A DNA stretch of 64,000 nt from JBGLNJ01 sp041300525 (GTDB taxonomy: Bacteria > Chloroflexota > Anaerolineae > Fen-1058): contig JBGLNJ010000001.1 of assembly GCA_041300525.1 (NCBI GenBank), forward strand, positions 682,001 to 746,000, read 5' to 3'. Shown piece by piece: positions 51,630-63,720 of the stretch. Below the pieces are notes generated by a model, which had not been told where the DNA came from, ran no database searches, and saw nothing but the letters and a program-made list of their open reading frames with translations. Both the position numbers and the translations under genes were made by a program. Position 1 is the stretch's first letter. Every line of letters starts with the position of its first letter.

Positions 51630-52397
51630 CTATTGAGTTTGTTCTATCTGGCTCTCCGGCGCTAGCATCCGGTATCCTACGCCGCGAACGTTTTCGATGC
51701 AGCCCATCTCGCCCACAGGGTAGCCCAACTTGCGGCGCAAGGACCGGATGAGCGGACGCAACAATGCCCCGGCTTCCACCGCATCCGTTTCCAGTCCGTG
51801 AGTGATCTGAAGCAACTCTTGCGGCGGCACCACCTTGCCGCTGTGCCGGGCCAGATATTCCAACAACGTAAACTCGCGGGCCGAAAGTTGAATCGGCTGC
51901 CCATCCAGCCAAACCCGGTGCTGGCCTGGATCTATCTGTAATCGCCCCAAAAACAGCGCCCGCTGCCCTAACGCCGGTGGGGCTTCCGGGTGAACCGCTT
52001 TCAGTTGCGCCAATTGCTCGGCGCGCCGCAGCCGGCCCTGAACCGCCGCCAGCAAATCCTCGGGCTGGATGGGCTTGGTCAGATAATCATCCGCTCCCAA
52101 CTCTTTGCCGTAGCGGATATCGCTATCCATCGCGCGGGCGGTCAAGAAAAGAAAGGGGATTGCCACCCATTGCACATTCTCGCGCGCACGCTCGTACAAC
52201 TGATAGCCGTTCATGCGCGGCATGGCAATATCCGCCAGGATCAGATCCACGGGCTGTGACTGTAACACAGCCAGCGCATCCACGCCATCGCCCGCCGTCA
52301 GCACTTGATGCCCAGCCGACTCTAAAGTCAGGCTGATGGCTTCCAACAACTCCGGCTGGTCATCCACGACCAGAATGGTTGCGCCTGTTCGATCCAT
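51630..52397 (-). CDS. OmpR/PhoB-type response regulator
   Basis: The 255-residue protein has a receiver (VVDDQPELLEAISL, phospho-Asp in DLILADIAMPRMNG, Lys in YLTKPIQ) and a C-terminal winged helix (REFTLLEYLARHSGKVVPPQ and ENVRGVGYRML). It should bind DNA when phosphorylated. Its ATG follows the stop of the upstream kinase directly (TAAATG), so both are translated together. It is the last gene of a four-gene signalling run. Confidence 0.9.
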   Translation of the reverse strand: MDRTGATILVVDDQPELLEAISLTLESAGHQVLTAGDGVDALAVLQSQPVDLILADIAMPRMNGYQLYERARENVQWVAIPFLFLTARAMDSDIRYGKELGADDYLTKPIQPEDLLAAVQGRLRRAEQLAQLKAVHPEAPPALGQRALFLGRLQIDPGQHRVWLDGQPIQLSAREFTLLEYLARHSGKVVPPQELLQITHGLETDAVEAGALLRPLIRSLRRKLGYPVGEMGCIENVRGVGYRMLAPESQIEQTQ

Positions 52398-54542
52398 TTA
52401 TTCCTCCACCAATGGCAAGTAAACGGCAAAGACACTGCCCTGGCCCAACGTCGAAGCGGCGCCGATGTGGCCGTCGTGCAACTCGGCCAGTTCACGCGCG
52501 ATGGACAATCCCAGGCCCGTGCCCGGTATATTGCCCTGCGCCGACACGCGATAAAAGCGCTCGAACACGTGCGCCAAGTCTTGCGGGCTGATGCCGATGC
52601 CGGTGTCCAACACGCGCACAGCGGCCCAGCGACCGGCCGCCAACCCGGCGCTGCCCGGCCACGCCGATTCAGAAACCGCTCCGCCGGTCAGCTCGGAACA
52701 CTCGCAAGTGATCTGCCCGCCCTCTGGCGTATACTTGATCGCGTTGTTCACCAGGTTGCGCAGCACCTGCCGCAACTGGCTATCATTCCCCTGCACGATC
52801 AACTGCTCGACGCCGGTGACATTCAACGTCTGGGACTTGGGCGCCAGGGGCATTTGTTGGCCCACTTCTTCGCGGACCAGTTGCGCCAGGTCCAGCCGCT
52901 CCCGCTCCATGGGAATGTGCCGCCCATCAATGCGCGAGACTTCCAAGATGCGGCTGATAAGATCGTTTAGCGTCTGGGTATGCTCGCGGATATCGCGGAT
53001 CATCTTGCGGCGTTTGGCTTCGTCCAGGCGCTCATAGAGCATGTCCAGGTTGCCGCTGATGAATGTGATGACGGAAAGCGGCGTGCGCAATTCGTGCGAG
53101 ACGTTGGAGACAAACTGGTCCTTGAGCCGCTCGGCCAGTCGAAGTGGCGTGATATTTCGCTGCACGCTGACAAAACCCGCCGGCTGGCCGGGGACGTGCG
53201 GCTCGAACAGCGGGGCCACCGTCATAGAAGCGTCGTAAAGAGCACCGTCTTTGCGCCGGTTGACCGCTTCACCGCGCCACATCTGACCCGCCCGCACCGT
53301 CGCGTGCATTTGGGAAAAAGTCTCGGGCGGCTGGGCGTCGCTCTGCCACAACCGCCACGTCTGCCCCACAGCCTCCTCGGCGGAAAACCCGGTCAAGGCC
53401 ACGGCCGCCGGGTTCATATAGCGAATCACACCTTCCACATCCGTGACGACGACGGCCTCTCCCAGGGCCTCCAAAATAGACTGCGTGCGGTCCCGCTCGG
53501 TCAGCAGTTCGAGCGTGCGATGGGCGACGGTCTCCTCCAGGCTATCCGCGTGACGTTGCAGCTTTTGGTACAGAAAGCCGGTCTCCATAGCCTGGCCCAC
53601 TGCAGTGGCGACGCTTTGCGCCAGGGCCAAGTCCTGCTCGCTGAACTCGCGCCGCTCGACGGCATCCAGCTCAATGGCGCCGGCAAATTGGTCGCGTATC
53701 AGAACCGGCAGGGTCAACACAGAAACGACGCCGCACGCGTTGCGGCCCGTCAGAGCATCAAGCAGGGACAGTCGCGGATCGGCCCGCGCATCCGGCACGA
53801 CGAGCGGAATTTTGCCCCGCAGCAACTCTCTAGCCGCCGGGGTCTCGGCCACGGGGATCACGTGTCCCAACAGACTCGGGTACGGTGTCTGGCTCTGCCC
53901 GGAGGCAAGTCGAACCGGCGGCGAACGGTACTCGGCCACTACAGACAAGTGAGTCTGTTCTTCGTTCAACAGCAGCGCCGTCGCCTGAGGGAGGTCGAAA
54001 AAGTGTGCCAGCACTTCACAACTGACTTGCAGGATTTTCCGGGCATCCAGTGTAGACGCAGCCGTGGTGATGACGTGATTGAGCAGCGCCATCTCGAGGT
54101 CGCGGCGATGAATTTCTTCTTCGGCCTGCTGGCGCTGGGTCCGCTCCACGAGCAAGCGATGATAGCGATTCAGTCGAGTGATCGTCTGCACCCGCGCCCG
54201 CAGCTCGAGGCGGTCATACGGCTTGGTCAAAAAATCATCGGCGCCCACCTCGAGACCCCGCAACCGCGTTGGCTGATCGTCCAGCGCCGTCACCATGATG
54301 ATGGGCACCTCGGCCAGGAGCGGGTCGGCGCGCAGCCGCTGACAAACTTCAAAACCGTCCATGCCGGGCATCATCACGTCCAGCAGAATCAAATCCGGGG
54401 CAAGCGCGGCGGCTTGTTCCAGCGCCTCCGCTCCGTTGGGGGCAATCACCAGGTTGTAACCGCGCCCCGACAGCAAGACCCGCATGGTCTCGCGCTCAAC
54501 CGGCTCATCGTCCACAATGAGAATCGTGCTCGCGTGGTTCAT
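52398..54542 (-). CDS. Hybrid sensor kinase: receiver-GAF-PAS-HisKA-HATPase
   Basis: The 714-residue protein starts with a receiver (ILIVDDEPVERETMRVLL, Asp in DLILLDVMMPGMDGF, Lys in LTKPYD), then has a GAF domain (about 165-330), a PAS domain (about 350-460; LGEAVVVTDVEGVIRYMNPA), the H-box SNVSHELRTPLSV and a HATPase domain with NLVNNAIKYTP and GTGLGLSIAREL. An N-terminal receiver suggests that it is controlled by a phosphate from another kinase of this cluster. It is soluble. Confidence 0.9.
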   Translation of the reverse strand: MNHASTILIVDDEPVERETMRVLLSGRGYNLVIAPNGAEALEQAAALAPDLILLDVMMPGMDGFEVCQRLRADPLLAEVPIIMVTALDDQPTRLRGLEVGADDFLTKPYDRLELRARVQTITRLNRYHRLLVERTQRQQAEEEIHRRDLEMALLNHVITTAASTLDARKILQVSCEVLAHFFDLPQATALLLNEEQTHLSVVAEYRSPPVRLASGQSQTPYPSLLGHVIPVAETPAARELLRGKIPLVVPDARADPRLSLLDALTGRNACGVVSVLTLPVLIRDQFAGAIELDAVERREFSEQDLALAQSVATAVGQAMETGFLYQKLQRHADSLEETVAHRTLELLTERDRTQSILEALGEAVVVTDVEGVIRYMNPAAVALTGFSAEEAVGQTWRLWQSDAQPPETFSQMHATVRAGQMWRGEAVNRRKDGALYDASMTVAPLFEPHVPGQPAGFVSVQRNITPLRLAERLKDQFVSNVSHELRTPLSVITFISGNLDMLYERLDEAKRRKMIRDIREHTQTLNDLISRILEVSRIDGRHIPMERERLDLAQLVREEVGQQMPLAPKSQTLNVTGVEQLIVQGNDSQLRQVLRNLVNNAIKYTPEGGQITCECSELTGGAVSESAWPGSAGLAAGRWAAVRVLDTGIGISPQDLAHVFERFYRVSAQGNIPGTGLGLSIARELAELHDGHIGAASTLGQGSVFAVYLPLVEE

Positions 54543-54551
54543 GCCACCCTT

Positions 54552-56023
54552 TCAGTCAACCCGTGCCTCTTCCGCGCCTTGAGCGAGCGGCAGGACCACC
54601 TCCACAACCACACCGGGGCCTTGCTCCCGATTATGGATGCGGCAGGTCCCGCCCACGCCCCATACCATGGCGGCCACCATCGCCAGCCCTAGGCCCATCC
54701 CCGGCGTCTGGCCCGTAAAGTACTTTTCGTCCTGATAGTAAGGAGACCACACGCGCTCTAGTTGTTGCGGCCCAAGAGTTGATCCATTATCCTGCACCAG
54801 CAAACACACTTGACCGGGGCCAGACCGAGTCACCGAAACTTGTACGGCAGGAGATTGACCGGGATGGAATTTTCGGGCGTTTTCCAATAGCTCCCACAAC
54901 GTCATCTCTATCGCTCGCCGCGAGAGTGAGAACTGACCCTCCGCGAGATCGTCCTGCACGGTGACCGTTACCGAGTCCAGCTTTAACTCGTCACTGATCT
55001 TGGACACCAGCGCCGGAATCCCAGAACATTTGAGGCCCGCCTCTTGGTGAGCCAGAGCAGGCGCATCCAGGTAGCGGAAAATGTCCTCGATTTCGTCGCA
55101 GAGACGCCGCACACTCCTGACCGCTAATCCAGCCAGGTCGGCGACTTCTTCGGTTGACATGGCTGCCACATCGTCCGCCAGCAGTTCCAGGCTGGCCAAC
55201 ATGCCCGTCAGCGGCGTGCGCATCTTGTGCGAGATCATGGAATGAAATGTCCACGTCTGCCGCCGCAGGACCATCTGTCCCGTTATATCCTTCAAGCGGT
55301 AAAGCTGTCCCGAGTCCGGGCCGGATGGAAGCGCCAGCACATCCACCAGCAACCAGACTGCATTCATCGTCGCCGATTCGGGCTGCACCAAATAGTAGGG
55401 CGGCTTGAGGGGCGATTGCTCCGACCCGGTGAACCAGGCTTCGCGCGACTGGCAATGGTATCGCCGCCCCGCCAGTTCCGCAAAGGTCACGGTCATCGGC
55501 TCCCGGTCTTGCGCCGGAAGGCCCAGGAGCATGCGCGCGCGTGGATTCGCGTATGACACCTCGTCAAGCTCATTCACCAACACATAACCGTCGTCGGCGG
55601 ACTCGACAACCCACTCGAACTTGGCCCGTTCCATGTGCATGCGGCGGTAACGGTTGAGGCGGGTGATCGTCTTGACGCGCGCCCGCAGCTCGGCGCGATC
55701 GAAAGGCTTGGACACAAAGTCGTCGGCGCCGGCCTCGATGCCCTCCAGGCGCGACGTACGATCATCCAGAGCCGTCACCATGACGATGGGCACATCGGCC
55801 AGGCGCGGGTTGGCCCGCAGCCGACGGCAAACCTCAAAGCCGTCTATGCCGGGCATCATCACATCCAGCAAGATCACATCCGGCAAGAGTTCGGCTGCCT
55901 GAGCTAACGCCTCCGCGCCGTTCGCAGCAAAGGCCAGGTGATGCCCTTGCCCCACCAACAGCGCCTCCAGCGTGTCACGCCCCACCGGCTCGTCATCCAC
56001 AATCAGAACCGTGCTCAAGTTTT

Positions 56024-56027
<4 letters not shown>
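54552..56027 (-). CDS. Receiver-PAS-type kinase with altered H-box
   Basis: The ~491-residue protein has an N-terminal receiver very similar to that of the downstream kinase (VLIVDDEPVGRDTLEALLVG, DVILLDVMMPGIDGF), a PAS-like domain, an H-box that reads SMISHKMRTPLTGM, and a HATPase with ELLENARKFHP and GMGLGLAMVAAM. The residue after the phospho-acceptor His is Lys instead of the nearly invariant Glu/Asp used for catalysis. ATG 56027 overlaps the upstream stop as ATGA. It may be a weak kinase or a scaffold that only receives signals. Confidence 0.82.
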
Positions 56028-58729
<2,702 letters not shown>

Positions 58730-58730
58730 G

Positions 58731-59528
58731 GTGCGCGGCGATATTGAGTTCATCCACACCACCTTCTGGTACGATGACGATGAAGACCAGAAACCGGTCT
58801 TGAAGAACTTTGACCTGCACGTCAAACGCGGCGAAACGATCGCCCTGGTTGGCCCCACCGGGGGCGGTAAATCGACCATCGTCAACCTGGTCTGCCGCTT
58901 CTACGAGCCAAAGGATGGTCGGATCAAGATCGGCGGCCACGATTACCGCGAATACTCGCTGCGAGCGATCCAATCGCGCATCGGCGTGGTGCTGCAAACG
59001 CCGCACCTCTTTTCCGGCACGATCCGCGATAACATCCGGTATGGCCGGCTGGACGCCACGGACGAGCAGATCGAGCAGGCTGCCCGGCTGGTGGGCGCGC
59101 ACGATTTCATCACGACGCTGGAAAAGAAATATGGTGAAGAGGTGGGCGAAGGCGGCAACCTGCTGTCGGTCGGCCAGAAGCAGTTGATCAGCCTGGCGCG
59201 AGCGGTGCTGGCCCAACCGGAAATTTTCATCATGGACGAGGCGACTAGTTCGGTGGACACGCTCGCCGAGGCGTTGATTCAAAAAGGCATGGAAAAGCTG
59301 ATGCGGGGCCGCACCAGCTTTATCATCGCGCACCGGCTTTCGACCATCCGGCGCGCCGACCGGATTCTGTTCATCGAAAACGGGCGCATCGTCGAGATGG
59401 GCAGCCACGCCGAGTTGCTGCGCGCGCGTGGACGTTACTATCAGCTTTACACGCGGCAGTTCCGCCGAGAGATGGAGCTTGAATTCGCTCCGTTCAAGGC
59501 CGACCTGACGGCGGAGATGACATTCTAG
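58731..59528 (+). CDS. ABC exporter nucleotide-binding domain, N-terminal membrane part missing
   Basis: The frame encodes the ATPase half of an ABCB/MsbA-type half transporter: GDIEFIHTTFWYDDDED at the start, Walker A GPTGGGKST, Q-loop VLQTPHLFSGTIRDN, signature LLSVGQKQLISLARA (LSVGQ in place of LSGGQ), Walker B IFIMDEATSS and the H-loop IIAHRLSTIR. The six-helix membrane domain that must precede it is absent; sequence before 58,731 belongs to the kinase on the opposite strand. The gene as shown has no start and should not work. Confidence 0.85.
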   Translation: MRGDIEFIHTTFWYDDDEDQKPVLKNFDLHVKRGETIALVGPTGGGKSTIVNLVCRFYEPKDGRIKIGGHDYREYSLRAIQSRIGVVLQTPHLFSGTIRDNIRYGRLDATDEQIEQAARLVGAHDFITTLEKKYGEEVGEGGNLLSVGQKQLISLARAVLAQPEIFIMDEATSSVDTLAEALIQKGMEKLMRGRTSFIIAHRLSTIRRADRILFIENGRIVEMGSHAELLRARGRYYQLYTRQFRREMELEFAPFKADLTAEMTF

Positions 59529-60577
59529 CAGCCCGGCCAAGTTGCCGTTTTGGGGATACCCGATACCGCTAACCCGCCAAAAAGAGTCACGGCAGCAGAT
59601 GAATTGAGCAACACCTTGGTTGTCTCGATCAAACGCTCGCGGATGGCCCGGCCATTCAAGCCGACCTGCTCCATTCCCAGCAGCACGCCGCCCACGACGG
59701 GGGGCGCGGTCAACCGCACAAAGCGCGCGCCCGGCGCGATGGCGTGAACGGTCTGCCACATGGCATCTGTGAGCAGCGCCCCGCCATCGTAAAGGCTGCC
59801 GACCAGCACCACGTCAAAGTCCAGCGATTCAAGGCCGAGCTGACGGATCACCCCGGTTGCCAGGTTGCCCAACTCTCTCCCGGCCCACTCGATAGCACAC
59901 CGCGCCATCAAGTCCCCTTCGGCAGCGACCTGAAAGACCAGCGGGGCTGCGTCGGGGTTGAGCGAGTACCTGGCCTGCGTGATGCCCTCCAAAAGATCCT
60001 CGGCGTCCCTGGCTCCGATCCATTCGACAAACGCCTGGGTCAGGCGAGTTGATGGCCCACGTCGAGACCAATCCCGCGCGACGCAGCGGAGCGATTCTTC
60101 GACCAGCTCGCCTGCACCCGCCGCTTCGCCCATCCACCAACCCATGCCCGTCACCCGTCCGATGCGGTGATGGTCACGATCCCATCCCCAGCAATTGCAG
60201 CCGGTGCCCGCCACGACGGCGACTCCCCAACCTTCGGCAGCGCCTGCCAGCAAGCCGATGATGGTGTCGTTGACAGCGTCAAACGGAGCGTTCAACCCCA
60301 ACGTCCGTATCGCGCGCAGCGTCGGCTCGCGCTCGGAAGGCCAATCATATCCTGCCACGCCAAATCCGGCGCCGGCAATCTGGGCCAGGGAGATGCCCGC
60401 TCGAGCCAGCGCCTGCTCGGTAGCGATTCGGAATGCAACCGCCAAACCCTCGTAACCGACTCCTTCGTGGTTTCCTGGGCCGGCTTCCCCCAAGCTACAG
60501 ACCTGTCCCGTCTCATCTGCTATGAGCGCATGAGTCTTGGTTGCGCCAACGTCAACCCCAAGAAAGTAACGGGTCAT
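59525..60577 (-). CDS. BadF/BadG-type sugar kinase (N-acetylglucosamine kinase-like)
   Basis: The 350-residue protein has the ASKHA phosphate-binding motifs FLGVDVGATKTHALI (first), FGVAGYDWPSE, AVVAGTGCNCWGW and GMGWWMGEAAGAG. These resemble GlcNAc kinases more than benzoyl-CoA reductase activators, which need an Fe-S Cys pair absent here. Its ATG directly follows the GH4 stop (TAGATG), so they form one operon; phosphorylation of amino sugars would fit. Its stop shares the CTAG at 59525-59528 with the convergent ABC gene. Confidence 0.82.
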   Translation of the reverse strand: MTRYFLGVDVGATKTHALIADETGQVCSLGEAGPGNHEGVGYEGLAVAFRIATEQALARAGISLAQIAGAGFGVAGYDWPSEREPTLRAIRTLGLNAPFDAVNDTIIGLLAGAAEGWGVAVVAGTGCNCWGWDRDHHRIGRVTGMGWWMGEAAGAGELVEESLRCVARDWSRRGPSTRLTQAFVEWIGARDAEDLLEGITQARYSLNPDAAPLVFQVAAEGDLMARCAIEWAGRELGNLATGVIRQLGLESLDFDVVLVGSLYDGGALLTDAMWQTVHAIAPGARFVRLTAPPVVGGVLLGMEQVGLNGRAIRERLIETTKVLLNSSAAVTLFGGLAVSGIPKTATWPGC

Positions 60578-61882
60578 CTACTCACCTTTTCTCGACCAGA
60601 ATTGAGGCAGATGTGCTCGATGAGTCTCCAACAGATCGTCGAGAACAGTTTGCACCTTGTCCGCCGAGGGGCCAAGCGGGTGAGCCAGGAGCGCCTGGTA
60701 GGCCGCGTTGCGGTCGCCGTGCACCGCCGCTTCAACCGTCAGTAGCTCAAACGCTTTGATTTGCGCCAGCAACCCAAAGCAGACCAGCGGGAGCGGCTCG
60801 GCGGGCAGCGGATGGATGCCCGCGCGATCTACGCGGCAGGACATTTCCAGCACCCAATCGGTTGGCCAGCCAGTCACCGCGCCGTTGTGCCGCACGTTCA
60901 CAACATGCGTCTCACCCAAGTCGTTATAGTGCGCATTGAGGAGCTGCGTGGCGACGGTGGAATAGTACGCGCCGCCGCGCTTCATCAGGTCTTGTGGCGG
61001 TTCCGTTCGGTCAGGCTCGGCGTATTGGCGGAGCAGGTCTTGCTCGATCTCCATCACCTGTTCAGCGCGAGAGGGCGGCCACTCGGCCTGTTCAGACAGT
61101 TGGTGGCCGGTGTCGTAATAATAGTGCAGATAGTAATTCGGGATCATGCGCAGCGATTCGACGGTGCGCGGATCCCACTCCGGCTCCGACTCAGTTTTGA
61201 GCTGCGCGACATAGGTTTCAATCACACGCGGCCACATCTCCTCGCCATCCAACGTCAGGCAGCGATGCCACGAAAGATGGTTCAGCCCCAGCGTATTCAA
61301 CTCGGCTCGCTGCGGGTCGAGGGACATCCCCAATTGTTTTTCCAGGTCTTGCAGTATTCCCATCTTGGCCGTGATTGGCGCATTGCACACGCCGGCCACC
61401 GGCACGTCCGGCGCATAACGGTTGAGCGCCTCGGTGACCAAGCCAGCCGGGTTGGTAAAGTTCACCAGCAGCGCGCCCGGCGCCAACTCGCGCATATCAC
61501 TCGCAATCTTGAGGATCACGGGGATGGTGCGCAAAGCCTTGGCCATGCCGCCGATGCCGGTCGTTTCCTGACCGATCAACCCATGCCGCTGGCCCAAGTA
61601 CACGTCGGCTCGTCGAGCGGACATTTGCCCCACGCGCAATTGGGTGATGACGTAGGCTGCCCCTTCAACGGCTGCCCGCTGATCTTGTGTGAGCACCACT
61701 TTAAAAGGCGCGCCCTTTGCGGCGACCATTCGCTGGGCAAATCCGCCCACAATCTCTAGCCGCTTGGCGTCAATGTCCATCAACCACAATTCGGTCAGAG
61801 GAAAAGAACTCGATCGCGCGATAAAGCCGTTAATTAATTCGGGCGTATACGTTGAACCGCCGCCCATGACTGTGACTTTCAT
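60578..61882 (-). CDS. GH4-family 6-phospho-beta-glucosidase-like enzyme
   Basis: The 434-residue enzyme has the NAD-binding start VTVMGGGSTYTPELINGFI, the VNFTNPAGLVTEALNRY block, GVCNAPI with the metal-binding Cys and GLNHLSWH with the metal-binding His. GH4 enzymes use NAD+ and Mn2+ to hydrolyse phosphorylated glycosides by oxidation-elimination. ATG 61882 follows AAGGA. Next to the sugar kinase it fits breakdown of phosphorylated beta-glycosides such as chitobiose or cellobiose. Confidence 0.9.
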   Translation of the reverse strand: MKVTVMGGGSTYTPELINGFIARSSSFPLTELWLMDIDAKRLEIVGGFAQRMVAAKGAPFKVVLTQDQRAAVEGAAYVITQLRVGQMSARRADVYLGQRHGLIGQETTGIGGMAKALRTIPVILKIASDMRELAPGALLVNFTNPAGLVTEALNRYAPDVPVAGVCNAPITAKMGILQDLEKQLGMSLDPQRAELNTLGLNHLSWHRCLTLDGEEMWPRVIETYVAQLKTESEPEWDPRTVESLRMIPNYYLHYYYDTGHQLSEQAEWPPSRAEQVMEIEQDLLRQYAEPDRTEPPQDLMKRGGAYYSTVATQLLNAHYNDLGETHVVNVRHNGAVTGWPTDWVLEMSCRVDRAGIHPLPAEPLPLVCFGLLAQIKAFELLTVEAAVHGDRNAAYQALLAHPLGPSADKVQTVLDDLLETHRAHLPQFWSRKGE

Positions 61883-61906
61883 AGTCGCATCCTTTGGTTT
61901 GTCATC

Positions 61907-62419
61907 TTAATCGTCCAACAGCAGGTCTAGCCGCCGCGCCAATGCGTCGAGACGCTGGTGGAGAACTGCATCAACGTCCTCGGCAGGGTTAGCCATCACC
62001 TCCGTAGCAACCTGATCCAATGCCAGGCTTAGCTGATGTTCTATGGTCGTCCACATACTCATAGACTCATAGGGCTGCCCTGTTCTAAAGGAACGATCAA
62101 AGGTCTGGGCGAGCGAGCCAGGCTCAAAGGTCAATTCCGAGAGCGCATCAAGTCGGGAAGGCAGAAAGCCGGTCGCCAGATAATAATCCACCTGAGCGCG
62201 CCGGCTGACCAGAAAATTATTCACCAAGGATATTGCCGCGCGCTCTCACTCCGGATAGCCCTGCATGGCGCGCAACCGAACGCGGACAGGATGTTGGAAC
62301 TCGAATTCTTTCAGCAGAGGAAAAAGAATTTTGTCGTCGTCCGGATCGTCCGTGATCACTGAGAACTCTATTTCGATCAAGATTGTTTTTCCATTCTCAG
62401 CTTTTACCAACTGGGCCAC
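61907..62419 (-). pseudogene. Sugar ABC solute-binding protein with a large internal deletion
   Basis: From GTG 62419 (or TTG 62410) the frame encodes about 55 residues typical of the start of a family 1 binding protein (ILIEIEFSVITDDPDDDK, LLKEFEFQHP), then TGA 62246-62248. In the same frame the DNA goes on with VSRRAQVDYYLATGFLPSRL, SMWTTIEHQLSLALDQVATE and VLHQRLDALARRLDLLL to the stop at 61907, which is the typical end of the same family. About 200-250 central residues are missing. No functional protein is expected. The operon thus lacks an importer here. Confidence 0.68.
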
Positions 62420-63603
62420 TTGGCCGCTTGTCCATCAGGAGTCCAAATTCCCTCAATGGTCGGTTCACCCCTAGAGATGCCCGAGATGGGAACCACGTAT
62501 GCGCGGGTGAAAAAGGCTTGCGCACGGAAACCAAAGATGACCGTATCACCGGGGCGAATGGGCTTGCCACCATCGGGTTCCAGAATCCCATAGTAATCAA
62601 TCGCCGAGGGTGAGGGCAATGTGGCGCTGACGACATGGTTCATGGCCGCGTCAGGCTCTGCCCCGACCAAGGCCCGGACAGCATATGCTGGAAAGACCGG
62701 GTCAATGTAAAGCCCTCCTCCAAAGCAGTACGGGCGACCACTGTAGAGATGAGATATTTCTGATAGGTAAAGTATCGCCGGACTTTCCGGTAGATCACGA
62801 ACCGCGTGTAGCGGTGTGGAGCCTGTCAATCCATGTCCAGGCTCGACCTGCGTCGCGCCGGCAGAAGCCAGCATGCCCATCACCGTGCTCGACGTTGTTC
62901 CAGGCGCATTCACCTCGATCTTTTCTCGGCCGGCTGCTCTGAGGGTTTGCGCCGCCTTTTCAAGTGTCCTCAAGTTGGGTGTAGGGCCGACTTGGTCCGT
63001 CTTGGGGTCAAACAACAAAGCGGGAAATGTCGTGACCCCGGCAAATTTGGCATTGGGTAAGGCGTCGAGGGCATCCGCCACAGCGACGATTTCTGCGGCG
63101 GAAAAGCCTCCTTCATGTCCCATGTAAAAGGTATCGCCCTCGGCATAAATGCGAGCCAGCAATTGTTGACAGTGATTTACCTTGCCGCTCGCCTCTGATG
63201 CTTCTTGGGCCTTGTCATGGCTGAAAACGGTCCAGTAGTCGGGCTTTATTTTCGCGGCAGCCAGGGCTTCAGCTCGCGGGATTTGCACCAGGTGCCCGAT
63301 GTGGCCGACCCGATACCCCGCCTGATGGATCGGTCGAGCGCAAGCCATGTCCACCGCGACGTAGCTGTCAATTCCCCCGGCCGCAAGAGCGCGGAACGCA
63401 GCCGGGTTGCGGCCAAATTGCTTGCCCATGGCATAGACTTGCAGACCGAGTCGCCTGGCTTCATCTGCCAGGATGCGAGCGTTGGCCTGTATCGTATCCA
63501 AATCCAACACGTAGCTATTCGCGGGGATTTCACCCGCTTGATGCAAGTTGAGGGCAGCCGCAATCAAGGGCCGGTTGCGTCGCAAGAGTGTCTGCAAAAA
63601 CAT
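62404..63603 (-). CDS. yhfX: YhfX-like PLP-dependent enzyme (alanine-racemase fold)
   Basis: The 399-residue protein has an N-terminal PLP barrel with the cofactor Lys in VYAMGKQFGRNP and later motifs FYMGHEGGFSAAEI, GTTSSTVMGML and EPGHGLTGSTP. This is the YhfX branch of the alanine racemase/D-threonine aldolase fold, found in yhf-type clusters of unknown pathway. The stop TAA 62404-62406 overlaps the start of the pseudogene that follows. ATG 63603 has only a weak ribosome site. Confidence 0.75.
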   Translation of the reverse strand: MFLQTLLRRNRPLIAAALNLHQAGEIPANSYVLDLDTIQANARILADEARRLGLQVYAMGKQFGRNPAAFRALAAGGIDSYVAVDMACARPIHQAGYRVGHIGHLVQIPRAEALAAAKIKPDYWTVFSHDKAQEASEASGKVNHCQQLLARIYAEGDTFYMGHEGGFSAAEIVAVADALDALPNAKFAGVTTFPALLFDPKTDQVGPTPNLRTLEKAAQTLRAAGREKIEVNAPGTTSSTVMGMLASAGATQVEPGHGLTGSTPLHAVRDLPESPAILYLSEISHLYSGRPYCFGGGLYIDPVFPAYAVRALVGAEPDAAMNHVVSATLPSPSAIDYYGILEPDGGKPIRPGDTVIFGFRAQAFFTRAYVVPISGISRGEPTIEGIWTPDGQAAKWPSW

Positions 63604-63720
63604 GTTGACCTACCAGGGCGGCGACCCTGGCGCAGGGGCCAAGGGGGATGCCGCCCTATCGTCGTCGCCGTCAGCGAGTGAGGGCAGTCGGCATCTGCCC
63701 GCTGCTATCGCGTTTCTCGT

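Noticed and set aside
52980..54692. A 570-codon open frame on the plus strand
   Set aside because: It is antisense to two well-supported histidine kinases and has no family motif; GC-rich codon bias keeps such frames open.
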